Of a DNA stretch of 64,000 nt, positions 39,905 through 51,477 are shown one piece after another; position 1 is the first letter of the stretch; each line of letters starts with the position of its first letter. This DNA comes from Doris montereyensis (taxonomy: Eukaryota; Mollusca; Gastropoda; Nudibranchia; Dorididae). Position numbers and translations under genes: made by a program. The notes under the pieces were generated by a model. The model was not told the DNA's origin. It saw only the letters and a list, made by a program, of their open reading frames with translations, and did no database searches. The DNA is taken from the NCBI GenBank assembly GCA_037039925.1, contig JAXRKP010000346.1:256001-320000 (forward strand). The letters run 5' to 3'.

Positions 39905-41690
39905 ACAACGATTAAATGGAAATTTAACTGTGGTGTTTTCTGTGCATGTCATGTGTCAAATATAAATGTCATGTGGCATAAGCAGCCGAGTACATGGAAA
40001 TTTAGGTGTGGTATTTCCATGTGCATGTCATGTATAAATATGTAATGAGTACATGGAAATTTAACTGTGGTATTTCCATGTGCATGTCATGTGTCAAATA
40101 TAAGCAAAGCATGGAAATTTAGGTGTGGTAGTATTTCCATGTGCATGTCATGTGTCAAGCATAAGCAATGAGTACATGGAAATTTAGGTGTGGTATTTCC
40201 CATGTCCATGTCATGTGTCAAACATAAGCAATGAATACATGGAAATTTAGGTGTGGTATTTCCATGTGCATGTCATGTGTCAAATATAAGCAATGAGTAC
40301 ATGGAAATTTAACTGTGGTATTTCCATGTCCATGTCATGTGTCAAACATAAGCAATGAGTACATGGAAATTTAGGTGTGGTATTTCCATGTGCATGTCAT
40401 GTGTCAAATATAAGCAATGAGTACATGGAAATTTAACTGTGGTATTTCCATGTCCATGTCTGTGTCAAACATAAGCAATGAGTACATGGAAATTTAGGTG
40501 TGGTATTTCCATGTGCATGTCATGTGTCAAATATAAGCAATGAGTACATGGGAAATTTACTGTGGTATTTCCATGTGCATGTCATGTGTCAAACATAAGC
40601 AATGAGTACATGGAAATTTAGGTGTGGTATTTCCATGTGCATGTCATGTGTCAAATATAAGCAATGAGTACATGGAAATTTAACTGTGGTATTTCCATGT
40701 GCATGTCATGTGTCAAACATAAGCAATGAGTACATGGAAATTTAGGTGTGGTATTTCCATGTGCATGTCATGTGTCAAGCATAAGCAATGAGTACATGGA
40801 AATTTAACTGTGGTATTTCCATGTGCATGTCATGTGTCAAACATAAGCAATGAGTACATGGAAATTTAGGTGTGGTATTTCCATGTGCATGTCATGTGTC
40901 AAACATAAGCAATGAGTACATGGAAATTTAACTGTGGTATTTCCATGTGCATGTCATGTGTCAAACATAAGCAATGAGTACATGGAAATTTAGGTGTGGT
41001 ATTTCCATGTGCATGTCATGTGTCAAACATAAGCAATGAGTACATGGAAATTTAACTGTGGTATTTCCATGCATGTCATGTGTCAAACATAAGCAATGAA
41101 TACATGGAAATTTGGGTGTGGTGGTTTCCATGTGCATGTCTCAATGTGTCAAGTATAAGCAATGAGTACATGGAATTTAGGTGTGGTATTTCCATGTGCA
41201 TGTCATGTGTCAAGTATCAGCAATGAGTACATGGAAATTTAGGTGTGGTATTTCCATGTCCATGTCATGTGTCAAACATAAGCAATGAGTACATGGAAAT
41301 TTAAGCGTGTGGTATTTCCATGTGCATGTCATGTGTCAAACATAAGCAATGAGTACATGGAAATTTAGGTGTGGTATTTCCATGTCCATGTCATGTGTCA
41401 AGCATAAGCAATGAGTACATGGAAATTTAGGTGTGGTATTTCCATGTGCATGTCATGTGTCAAGTATAAGCAATGAGTACATGGAAATTTAGGTGTGGTA
41501 TTTCCATGTCCATGTCATGTGTCAAGTATAAGCAATGAGTACATGGAAAGTTAGGTGTGGTATTTCCATGTCCATGTCATGTGTCAAACATAAGCAATGA
41601 GTACATGGAAATTTAGGTGTGGTATTTCCATGTGCATGTCATGTGTCAAAGATAAGCAATGAGTACATGGAAATTTAGGTGTGGTGTTTA
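39905..41690. repeat. 62-bp hairpin-forming satellite, ~28 units
   Basis: Each unit contains ACATGGAAAT, an 11-nt loop (TTAGGTGTGGT or TTAACTGTGGT) and ATTTCCATGT: a perfect 10-bp inverted repeat, extendable with an outer G-C and a T-G wobble. GCATGTCATGTGTCAAACAT and AAGCAATGAGT follow. From about 40236 to 41100 the two loop types alternate strictly, so the repeating element there is a ~124-bp dimer. Confidence 0.95.
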
Positions 41691-42165
41691 TGCGTGTGCG
41701 TCAGGCGTGATGTGTATTATCTGTTTCCATGTATAAATGTGTGATGTGTAGTACATGGAAATTTGCGTGTGTATTTCCATGTTTCCACGTGATGCGTAAG
41801 CAAATTACGTGAAATTTAACTGTAGTATTTCCATGTGCATGTCATATGTCAAACATAAGCAATGAGTACATTCTTGTTTCCATAACGTTATTTCCATGTG
41901 CATGTATGTCAAACATAAGCAATGAGTACAAGAAATAGGTGTGGCATTTCCACGCATTCATGTGTCAAACATGGAATGAGTACATGGAAATTTAGGCAAT
42001 GTTTATCATGCGTCACGCATGATGTGTACTGTTTCCATGGAAAATGTGTGAGTACTACATGTTGCATTTATCATGCGAAACAGATATATTTAATGTACAT
42101 GAGCATCACAGGCATTTCTTGTTTCCATGTATCATTGTCTATGTTTGATACAGATACTTGCAAAC
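41691..42165. repeat. Scrambled transition zone between satellite blocks
   Basis: Fragments of the 62-bp unit and of both orientations of the 35-bp unit are mixed (TTTCCATGTATAAATGTGTG, ACATAAGCAATGAGTACA, CATGCGTCACGCATGATGTG). There is no regular period. Confidence 0.8.
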
Positions 42166-42835
42166 AGGCAATACGCATCACGCTTATACATACACATGGA
42201 AATAGGCAATTGCTATCATGTTTGACGCATACGTACATGGAACATGGCAATACGCATCACGTATATATATACACATGGAAACAGGCAATACGTATCACAC
42301 ATACATACACATGAAACATGACAATACCATCAGTATAAATTACACATGGAAACAGGCAATACGCATCACACATATACACACATGGAAAAGGCAATACGTA
42401 TCACACATATATACACATGGAAACAGGCAATACGCATCACACATACATACACATGAAAAAGGCAATACGCATCACACATACAAACACATGGAAACAGGCA
42501 ATACGCATCACACATATATACACATGGAAACAGGCAATACGTATCACACATATACACATGGAAAAGGCAATACGTATCACACATATATACACATGGAAAT
42601 ACAATACACATCACACATATATACACATGGAAACAGGCAATACGTATCACACATCATATACACATGGAAACAGGCAATACGCATCACACATAGGACACAT
42701 GGAAACAGGCAATACGCATCACATGGATACACATGGAAACAAGCAATACGCATCCTGCATAATACACATGGAAACAGGCAATACACATCAGGCATAGGCA
42801 CAGATGGACACATGGAAACAGGCACGTACATGTAA
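42166..42835 (+). repeat. 35-bp satellite, block 3 (orientation +)
   Basis: Units ACATGGAAACAGGCAATACG plus CATCACACATATATAC, about 18 copies with uneven length. GGAAACAGGCAA separates it from block 1 (GGAAAAGG) and block 4 (GGAAACAAG). Confidence 0.93.
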
Positions 42836-45800
42836 ACATTGCTTACACATCATGCAAACGTACACATGGAAACAGGCAATACGCATCACTCATACATACA
42901 GATGAAACAAGCATACTTATGTTTGACACATGACATAAGCAATACACATGGAAATACACACCTAAAACAAACAATACTCATTGCATAACGTTTACATGCA
43001 ATGCAATGGAAATACCACATGCATAAATTTCCATGAAACAAGCAATACGCATCACACATGATGTACACATGGAAACAAGCAATACGCATTAAACGGACAC
43101 ATGTAAACATTGCTTATGCAATACACACATCACACATGACATACACATGGAAACAAGCAATACACATCACACATTTGTACACATTGAAACATGTTTGCAT
43201 CACACATATATGCACATGAAACAAGCAACACGCATTATGCATGACGTACACATGGAAACAAACAATACGCATCACACATGACATACACATGGAAAACAAG
43301 CAACACGCATCACACATGTACACATTGAAACAAGCAATACGCAACACTCATACGGACACATGAAACAAGCAATATGCATCACACATAACGTACACATGGA
43401 AACAAAGCAATACGCATCACACATGACGGACACATGGAAAACAAGCAATACGCATCTCACATGATGTACACATAGAAACAAGCAATACGCATCATGCATG
43501 ACGTACACATAGAATCAAGCAATACGCATCACGCATGACGGACACATGAAACAAGCAATACGCATCATGCATGACGTACACATAGAAACAAACAATACGC
43601 ATGAATTACAAATGGAAACAAGCTTATACGCATCACACATGACGGACACATAGAAACAAACAATACGCATCACACATGGAAACAAGCAATATGCATCATG
43701 TACACATGAAACAAGCAATGTGCATAATACGTACACATGAAACAAGCAATACGCAATGATGTTTGAAACAAGCAATAGGCATGGACGCATGACATACACA
43801 TGGAAACAAGCAATACGCATGGACGTACACATGGAAACAAACAATACGCATCATGCATGATGTATACATGAAACAAGCAATACGCATCACATGACGGACA
43901 CATGGAAACAAGCAATACACATCACGCATGATGTACACATGGAAACAAGCAATACGCATCCTGCATGATGTATACATGGAAACAAGCAATACGCATCATG
44001 CACATGTACACATGGAAACAAGCAATACGCATCATGCATGATGTTCACATGGAAACAAGCAATACGCATCACGCATGATGTACACATGGAAACAAGCAAT
44101 ACGCATCCTGCATGATGTATACATGGAAACAAGCAATACGCATCATGCATGATGTATACATGGAAACAAGCAATACGCATCATGCATGAGGTATACATGG
44201 AAACAAGCAATACGCATCATGCATGATGCACACATGGAAACAAGCAATACATCATGCATGATGTACACATGGAAACAAGCAATACGCATCATGCATGATG
44301 TATACATGGAAACAAGCAATACGCATCATGCATGATGTATACATGGAAACAAGCAATACGCATCATGCATGATGTATACATGGAAACAAATAATACGCGT
44401 CATGCATGATGTACACATGGAAACAAGCAATACGCATCATGCATGATGTACACATGGAAACAAGCAATACGCATCACGCATGACGTACACATAGAAACAA
44501 GCAATACGCATCATGCATGATGTATACATGGAAACAAGCAATACGCATCATGCATGATGTACACATGGAAACAAGCAATACGCACCATGCATGATGTATA
44601 CATGGAAACAAGCAATACGCATCACGCATGACACACATGGAAACAAGCAATATGCCATCACGCATGACGTACACAGAAATAAGCAATACGCATCACGCAT
44701 GATGTACACATAGAAACAAGCAATACGCATCCTGCATGACGTACACATAGAAACAAGCAATACGCATCCTGCATGATGTACACATAGAAAGAAGCAATAC
44801 ACATCGCGCATGACACACACATAGAAACAAGCAATATATCATGCATGATACCTATCACGCATGATGTAAATAGAAAGCAATACGTATCATGCATGATGTA
44901 CATATAGAAAGAAGCAATACGCATCATGCATGACGTACACATAGAAAGAAATACCTATCACGCATAATGTACATATAGAAAGAAGCAATACGCATCATGC
45001 ATGATGTACACATAGAAACAAGCAATACGTATCAGGCATGATGTACATATAGAAAGAAGCAATACGCATCATGCATGACGTACACATAGAAACAAGCCAT
45101 ACCTATCACGCATGATGTACATATAGAAAGAAGCAATACGCATCATGCATGATGTACACATAGAAAGAAGCAATACGCATCATGCATGACGTACACATAG
45201 AAAAACAATACGCATCATGCATGACGTACACATAGAAAACAACAATGCACATCGCATGACATACACATAGAAACAATCAATACGCATCATGCATGACGTA
45301 CACTTGAAACAATCAATACGCATCATGCATGACGTACACATGGAAACAAGCAATACGCATCATGCATGACGTACACATGGAAACAAGCAATACGCATCAT
45401 GCATGACGTACATGAAACAAGCAACACGCATCATGCATGACGTACACATGGAAACAAGCAATACGCATCATGCATGACGTACATATGGAAACAAACAATA
45501 CGTATCACGCATGAAGTACACATGAAACAAGCAGTACGCATCATGCATGACGTACACATGGCAACAAGCAATACGCATCACGCATGACGTACACATGGAA
45601 ACAAGCAATACACATCATGCATGACGTACACATAAAAACAAGCAATATGCTTCACGCATGACGTACACATAGAAACAAGCAATACGCATCATGCATGACG
45701 GACATATGGAAACAAGCCATGCATCACGCATGACGTACACATAGAAAGAAACAATGCGCGTCACGCATTACGTACACATATAAACAAACAATATACATCA

Positions 45801-45893
45801 TGCATGACGTACACATAAAAACAAGCAATATGCATCACGCATGACGTACACATAGAAACAAGCAATACACATCACACATAACGCACACATGGA
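42836..45893 (+). repeat. 35-bp satellite, block 4 (orientation +), ~85 units
   Basis: Units ACATGGAAACAAGCAATACG plus CATCATGCATGATGT. In the second half ACATAGAAA and GACGTACAC variants dominate. Most units contain the palindrome ATCATGCATGAT or ATGCATGACGT. The block ends at 45893, where a 130-bp open stretch begins. Confidence 0.95.
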
Positions 45894-45894
45894 A

Positions 45895-46090
45895 ATGTAC
45901 CTTATGTCGTTGGATTCATCGAATGTGTTTTTGACGATATCAAATGTCATGTCATCAAGGGGCATGTTACGGTGGACACGTCCAATGAATGGATAGAACT
46001 GTCCTACTCTGGCCTCACTCCGTGTTAGTATTGTTTTTAGTTGAATGCAAGCTTTTTGTTAAAGGTTTTGTTTGTTTTCAATAAATTCCT
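45895..46090 (+). other. Possible terminal exon remnant with polyadenylation signal
   Basis: An open stretch of about 44 codons reads NVPYVVGFIECVFDDIKCHV, IKGHVTVDTSNEWIEL and SYSGLTPC, then TAG at about 46025. AATAAA follows at about 46080. The composition is balanced and unlike the arrays on both sides. No convincing splice acceptor is seen, because the upstream sequence is satellite. The opposite strand is also open (EARVGQFYPFIGRVHRNMPL). The protein family is unknown. It may be a cut-off gene end or a transposon piece. Confidence 0.3.
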
Positions 46091-46100
46091 TGTTCGTATA

Positions 46101-46445
46101 TGGTGTTGCTGTCTCTCTGTTGTTAATGTTACATTTTGTATAATGTTGCTGTTTTCTAAGGCTGTCTCTCTGTTGTTATATTTTGTATAATGTTGCTGTT
46201 TTCTAAGACTGTCTCTCTGTTGTTACATTTTGTGTAATGTTGCTGTTTTCTAAGGCTGTCTCTCTGTTGTTACATTTTGTGTAATGTTGCTGTTTTCTAA
46301 GGCTGTCTCTCTGTTGTTACATTTTGTATAATGTTGCTGTTTTCTAAGACTGTCTCTCTGTTGTTACATTTTGTGTAATGTTGCTGTTTTCTAAGACTGT
46401 CTCTCTGTTGTTACATTTTGTATAATGTTGCTGTTTTCTAAGGCT
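46101..46445. repeat. Minisatellite, 47-bp unit, ~7 copies
   Basis: Units GTTGCTGTTTTCTAAGACTG plus TCTCTCTGTTGTTACATTTT plus GTATAAT, with GGCTG/GACTG and GTGTAAT/GTATAAT variants. The array abuts the C-terminal end of the Penelope-like element. Confidence 0.94.
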
Positions 46446-48052
46446 GTCTCGTCGTGTTATGACTCGGCGACTTCCGGTGTCAGTGAGATGTTAGGTGAAG
46501 CGGTCAGCCAAGCGAAGACCAGTTTCCCCCGATGTACCTCATAGGACATCGTTTACACGAAATGGTGTAAACGATGTTTCTGCTGACACATGTAAAGGCT
46601 GAAGTGACTTTCAGTTCATGGTTGGGGGAGGATATGGATACCACTTCGTCAACATATGGGTAGGTATCACAACGTCTCATGCCACACTGGCGAGTACCTG
46701 TGTAGGAAGGAGTATATAATCTGCTATGGACCAGGAGATCACGAAGATTCCCGTCATGCCTGTAAACAAAGTGAGGCGGATCAGAGAATATATCTCTTGT
46801 GGTAGGATCGTTTTGAAGGATGGAATAATGTTTTGAAATCAAGTCCTTTATGTGTTTATTGTAAGGATGATATGTCATGATAAGCTTCACTAGGTCATTA
46901 GAGCTTTTGCTTTGAGTTTAGGCATGACTGAGAGTGGTGTAGTGCTTGGATGTGGTTGAGAGCAGATGAAATGATATGTTGTGGAAATCCTCTTCCCCGA
47001 AAGAATTCACCCATTCTCACGGCCTGTTCTGAAGTCTATGTCATCCTGACAGAGACGACGAAGACGCAGAAATTGAGAGAAAGGGATTGAATTCTTACAG
47101 GCGACGGGATGAGAAGAGGAATATGGAAGGTAGCTGTGACTGTCAGTTTCTTTGTAATGGATCGAGGTAGTGATTGACCCATTCGACAAGATCACTGATG
47201 TCCAAAAAATGTCACTTCAGATGTGGATATCTGAAAAGTGTAGCGTATCGCTGGATTGAATGATTGGACAAACTTGATGTATTCTTCAAATTCGTCCTTG
47301 GCCATAGAACAGAAACCTATGCTATCATCGATGTATCTGTAGTAGTGGAGGGGTTGTGGCCCTTGGAAGCTCTGGCGGATGAGGAATTCTTGATGGCCCA
47401 TAAAGAGACAAGCGTAACTGGGGCCCATCCTGGTGCCCATGACCACGCCACTGATCTATGCTCAAAGTATTCACCATTGAACTCATTCAGATGTTCAATG
47501 TGAGTACCAACTCTACTGATTGAGCCGAAGCAAAGTAGGAGTAGGGATAGTACAATCAGTGCGCTGTTCGAGGAAGAAACTGATGGCTATAAGACCATTT
47601 GAATGAGGAATTGATGTGTACAATGAGCATACATCAAGAAGAAAAATGAAGTGATCAACATCATGATATAAATAAATGGACCTAAAGATTTGAGGAGTGG
47701 TTAGTGTCCTTCAGATATGTGGGCAAAGAAAGCAACTACAGGGCAAAAACGGAGTCAAGAAAATCCGAAATGCGTTCAGTGGGACAAGAACAAGCGGATA
47801 CGATAGGGCGACCAGGGTTGTTGGTCTTATGAATTTTGGGTAGAAGATAAAACCAAGGATTACTCCAAAGTGCTATTGTCGAAGACAAGGTGAGTTGCGG
47901 AAGGTGGAAGGTCATCCGTCTTGATCAGTTGATCGATAGTGGATTTAACGATACGATTATTAGAGACAGTGGCATCGCTGCTTCTAGGACAGTATAAAGG
48001 TATCGCTGAGTTGGCGCTTTGCTTCGGCAAGATATAAATCTTTGGATTCATA
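46445..48052 (-). mobile_element. Penelope-like retroelement (reverse transcriptase + GIY-YIG), 5'-truncated and decayed
   Basis: Read on the minus strand, pieces of one protein lie in order across several frames. They are a YLAEAKRQLSD-like start at about 48030, [16 protein letters not shown] (about 47900), [20 protein letters not shown] (about 47840-47780), FLLDVCSLYTSIPHSNGLIA (about 47600), MGTRMGPSYACLFMGHQEFL (about 47440), the catalytic YRYIDDS motif (about 47340) and HELKVTSAFTCVS with CKRCPMRYIG (about 46600-46530). A GIY-YIG-type GLRLADRFT stretch, one frame shifted, runs to about 46450. This is the domain order of endonuclease-bearing Penelope-like elements. Several frameshifts and stops show it is dead. 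The 5' end is lost at a TCTG/CT tract. Confidence 0.88.
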
Positions 48053-48182
48053 CCCCCCACCCTTTCTGTCTGTCTGTCTGTCTGTCTCTCCCTCTATCTC
48101 TCTCTTTCTCTCTCTCTCTCTCTGTCTCTCTCTCCCTGTCTATCTGTCTGTCTGTCTGTCTCTCTGTCTGTCTGTCTGTCTG

Positions 48183-48267
<85 letters not shown>

Positions 48268-48285
48268 GTCTTTGTCTATCTGTCT
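48053..48285. repeat. (TCTG)n / (CT)n microsatellite
   Basis: TCTG clusters (48065-48086, 48143-48183) sit within CT repeats that become pure CT at 48190-48262. It abuts the truncated 5' end of the Penelope-like element. Confidence 0.96.
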
Positions 48286-48660
48286 CTGATCGTTAGTGGC
48301 TTTACCTCATTCTTCATTCCCTTATCTTCCCTTCTTTTCTTTTTCCTCTTTTCTTTTTTCTTTTTCTTTCCTCACTTTTTATTATTATTTTTATTTTTAT
48401 TATTACATATATACATTTGGTTTCTGTTGTTATGAGGTTTACTCATGGAATCTACGTGATTGGTCATCACATGACTGGTCACCTTTTGGCGCCATACAGT
48501 GTCACCACTACCACTAAATCATTCTTGTATCGTTATTGTGTGACTGAGGAAGGCAGTTTTGCTTGAAACTTATCTATCTTTGTAACTATCTCTGTTCTAC
48601 CTATTAGGCCTTCATATTCAATTTCGTATTTCCTCTACTACTACTTCCCTAACCTCACAA
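48286..48660. other. Short unique stretch with a hammerhead-like motif
   Basis: T/C-rich to 48420, then GC-balanced sequence (GGTCATCACATGACTGGTCA, TTTTGGCGCC) of the kind seen near Penelope-like element ends. The hammerhead-like core is listed separately. No exon is recognised. Confidence 0.4.
48544..48568 (+). ncRNA. Hammerhead ribozyme-like core (candidate)
   Basis: CTGAGGA (48544-48550) fits the CUGANGA core. AGGCA / GTTT / TGCTT (48551-48564) forms a 5-bp stem II with a tetraloop. GAAA follows at 48565-48568. A GTA cleavage-type triplet preceded by a possible 2-bp stem III lies near 48580. No good stem I is found by eye. Hammerhead motifs are known from Penelope-like elements, but the reverse transcriptase next to it is on the other strand. 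Confidence 0.35.
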
Positions 48661-48818
48661 GTATTCTCTCTCTCTCTCTCTCTCTACTACTCTCTCTCTC
48701 TCTCTACTACTACTACTCTGTCTCTCTACTACTCTCTCTCTCTCTCTCTCGCTCCCGCCTATACTACTACTCTCTATGCTTCTTCCCCTCCCCACTACTA
48801 CTACTACTACTACTATTA

Positions 48819-48850
<32 letters not shown>

Positions 48851-48890
48851 TATTACTACTACTACTACTACTACTACTCTAAAACTACTA
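48661..48890. repeat. CT / CTA mixed microsatellite
   Basis: Alternating CTCTCTCT and CTACTACTA clusters. Confidence 0.93.
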
Positions 48891-48916
48891 CTAATCGGTT
48901 TTAATACTACAAGCTA

Positions 48917-49005
48917 ATAATAAATAATAGTAATAATAATGCCAGAAAATACTACTGAGCATATAACGATTTAATAACCAATAAAAATAGTACCAACATT
49001 GGTCG

Positions 49006-49040
<35 letters not shown>

Positions 49041-49061
49041 ATGATAATAATAATAATAATC

Positions 49062-49127
<66 letters not shown>

Positions 49128-49214
49128 TAATAATAACAATCTAGAAATGATAATAATAATAATAATAATCTCATTAATCTAATCTCGAATAATAATAATA
49201 ATAATAATAATAAT
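48917..49214. repeat. (AAT)n microsatellite
   Basis: AAT repeats (TAATAATAA) in several tracts at 48917-48945, 49009-49040, 49063-49136, 49149-49170 and 49187-49214, separated by short unique pieces such as CTAGAAATG. Confidence 0.95.
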
Positions 49215-49235
49215 CTCTAGTAATCTGTCTAATGT

Positions 49236-49482
<247 letters not shown>

Positions 49483-49485
<3 letters not shown>

Positions 49486-50054
49486 GCCCAGATTTATGTG
49501 TTCTCTAACGATGAGACTCAATGTCTATAAAGAACGGTTGTAAACTAGATATACGCCCATTAAAAACTAGGAACAACATACAAGTTGAGAAACAATATTT
49601 TAGGAGAGGGGAGACGGGGTTAGAGGTTGGGTTAGGGTGATTATGCTAGGAAGATAGGCGATGATTTGGAGATACAAACGGTTGAAGTGTAGACGAAGGT
49701 GTCAGGGGCTTGGAGGAAGAATGAAATAACCAGGGGGTGAGGGAAGAGGAGGAGAAGGAGGAGGAGGAGGAGGAGGAGGAGAATAAGAGGAAGAGTGCTA
49801 GGTAGATAGAGAATTAAGGGAGAGGAGTCGGGGAGACGAACCAAAGTTGGGAGATGAAGGTGGGGGGGAGTAAGAGAACGCCAAGTATCTTTTTTATTTA
49901 CACTATTTCATAGGTTACCCAATACCTTGTGCCGATGCCTTTCCCCGTCGCATAGAAGACACAGTGAAAGTCTCCGCCAGAAACACGCCACCCACCAATA
50001 TGCACCATTCGTCATAATGCACAAGGTTTTCATGTACTTTGTCCGAATTGGCTT
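49483..50054. other. No gene recognised; contains a (GGA)n tract
   Basis: Purine-rich sequence with GGAGGAGG at 49748-49785. The rest is unique, with no exon or known repeat seen. TCTCCGCCAGAAACACGCC near 49970 recalls the GCGGAGA word of repeat P but is too short to assign. Confidence 0.4.
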
Positions 50055-50300
50055 ACAAAATGACAATGGTTGGCTTACTTTTATGCAACAATGGTTGACC
50101 TCAAAATGCAACAATGGTTGGCTTGACTTTGTCAAAATGCAACAATGGTGACTTGACTCAAATGCAACAACTTTGTCAAAAAATGCAACAATGGTTGGCT
50201 TGACTTTTTGCAACAATGGCTGAACTTTGTCAAAATGCAACAATGGTTGGCTTTGCCAAAATGCAACAATGGTTGGCTTGACTTTGCCAAAATGCAACAG
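50055..50300. repeat. Degenerate minisatellite, ~25-32 bp unit, ~9 copies
   Basis: Words TGCAACAATGGTTGGCTTGA and CTTTGTCAAAA recur with variable loss between them, giving irregular unit lengths. Confidence 0.88.
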
Positions 50301-50747
50301 AATTTTGTGTCTGTCTTCGATTTGTTGCTTTTAAAGAGTGAATTCCTGTGTAAAATAATTTAATAACCGCTTCTGGTCTCATTCAAGTGACACAATCTGC
50401 CACACAGGTGTGTGTGTGTGTGTGTGTGTGAGTGTGTGCGTGTGTGTGTCTGCGTATGCCATCTAGATCTTAACCATTTAGTCTTGGCTGTCTTGGTTCT
50501 GGTCACCCTTACCCTCCATTTCCTTCTCTCATTCGATAGCTTTGCCAGACAGACAGTCCAGTCGTCTCCTCTCTTTGAAGACGGTTAGAAAATCTGAGAA
50601 AGGCCTTGTGTAACTTTTACCCACGGAGATCGTACTCTGTATGACAAGCGCGTGAACCGATTAAAAAAACCAGCCATAGTTGCCGAATGTCTTCACAGTC
50701 ACCCCCCCCCCATCAACCCCCCCCCCCCATGTTGTAGTCTTCAGTGA
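50301..50747. other. No gene recognised; (GT)n and C runs
   Basis: A GT repeat lies at 50408-50455 and two C runs at 50700-50728. The remaining sequence has a gene-like base composition, but no supported exon. Confidence 0.4.
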
Positions 50748-51137
50748 GTGAAGAATGTAATAGATCTACGAGAAGGCCTATTGGATCTTGTACTCAAACC
50801 AGTGAATAACAAACACACCCAAACAATAACAAACAACAACAACAACAACAATAACAACATCAAACAAGAAAGTTTACATGTATTTCCAGACAAGAATTGC
50901 AATTTAAAATACACAGTAATGGATCATGGCCTTGAACTCTATCAAAATACACCTTCGCCAAAATGCACGATTGATTTGACCATGCATTTTGGCGGAGACT
51001 ACTGTAATAATTATTCACCGCCTCCCCCAACCCCACCACACACTTTTTTTCTTCTCCCCCCCCCAGACCGTATTCAAAGCCTTCACCTAGCAGTGCACAA
51101 TGAAATTTTGACGGCCCTAAACCAACGTTTCGAATAG
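50748..51137 (+). repeat. Dispersed repeat P, copy 2
   Basis: Counterpart of 1-340 (which is inverted). It holds an open frame with LDLVLKPVNNKHTQT, an (AAC)n-encoded Asn run and LYQNTPSPKCTIDLTMHFGG. DNA words CACCTTCGCCAAAATGCAC and GCATTTTGGCGGAGACTACT are shared with copy 1. The frame continues to PDRIQSLHLAVHNEILTALN and ends at 51137. This may be a fragment of transposon coding sequence, but I cannot name the family. Confidence 0.5.
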
Positions 51138-51477
51138 AGTCACTCAGGTCTTTCCAGGCAACCTCAGCCGGCCAGCCCAGAGCTTTTGATCCACTGATAA
51201 AAGGATTTCACGGCGATTGAAAAGGACGTATATGAATTTGTAAACGTATAATATTTTTTTCATACTATTGTTATTTTTGTTGTTGCTTTTTATGCTTTTT
51301 AAAACATTTCTTAGATTATTCATTTCTTTTGCTTGGAATCTTATGATTTGTCTGTTCATTCTTGTCATCCAAGATTTGCAATGATCTCAGATTTTGATTT
51401 TGATGGGGTTTGGTTTGTCTTGTTGTTTCTGGGTCTTTTTAAAATTTGTTTTTTGTTGTTGTTGCTGGTACATTGTT
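51138..51477. other. No gene recognised
   Basis: AT-rich sequence with a (TTG)n patch near 51440-51465. A minus-strand open frame at 51144-51368 has no family signal. Confidence 0.35.

Noticed and set aside
36074..45000. Many open frames of His/Met/Thr/Cys repeats on both strands
   Set aside because: Products of the 35-bp satellite. Every strand and frame gives similar peptides.
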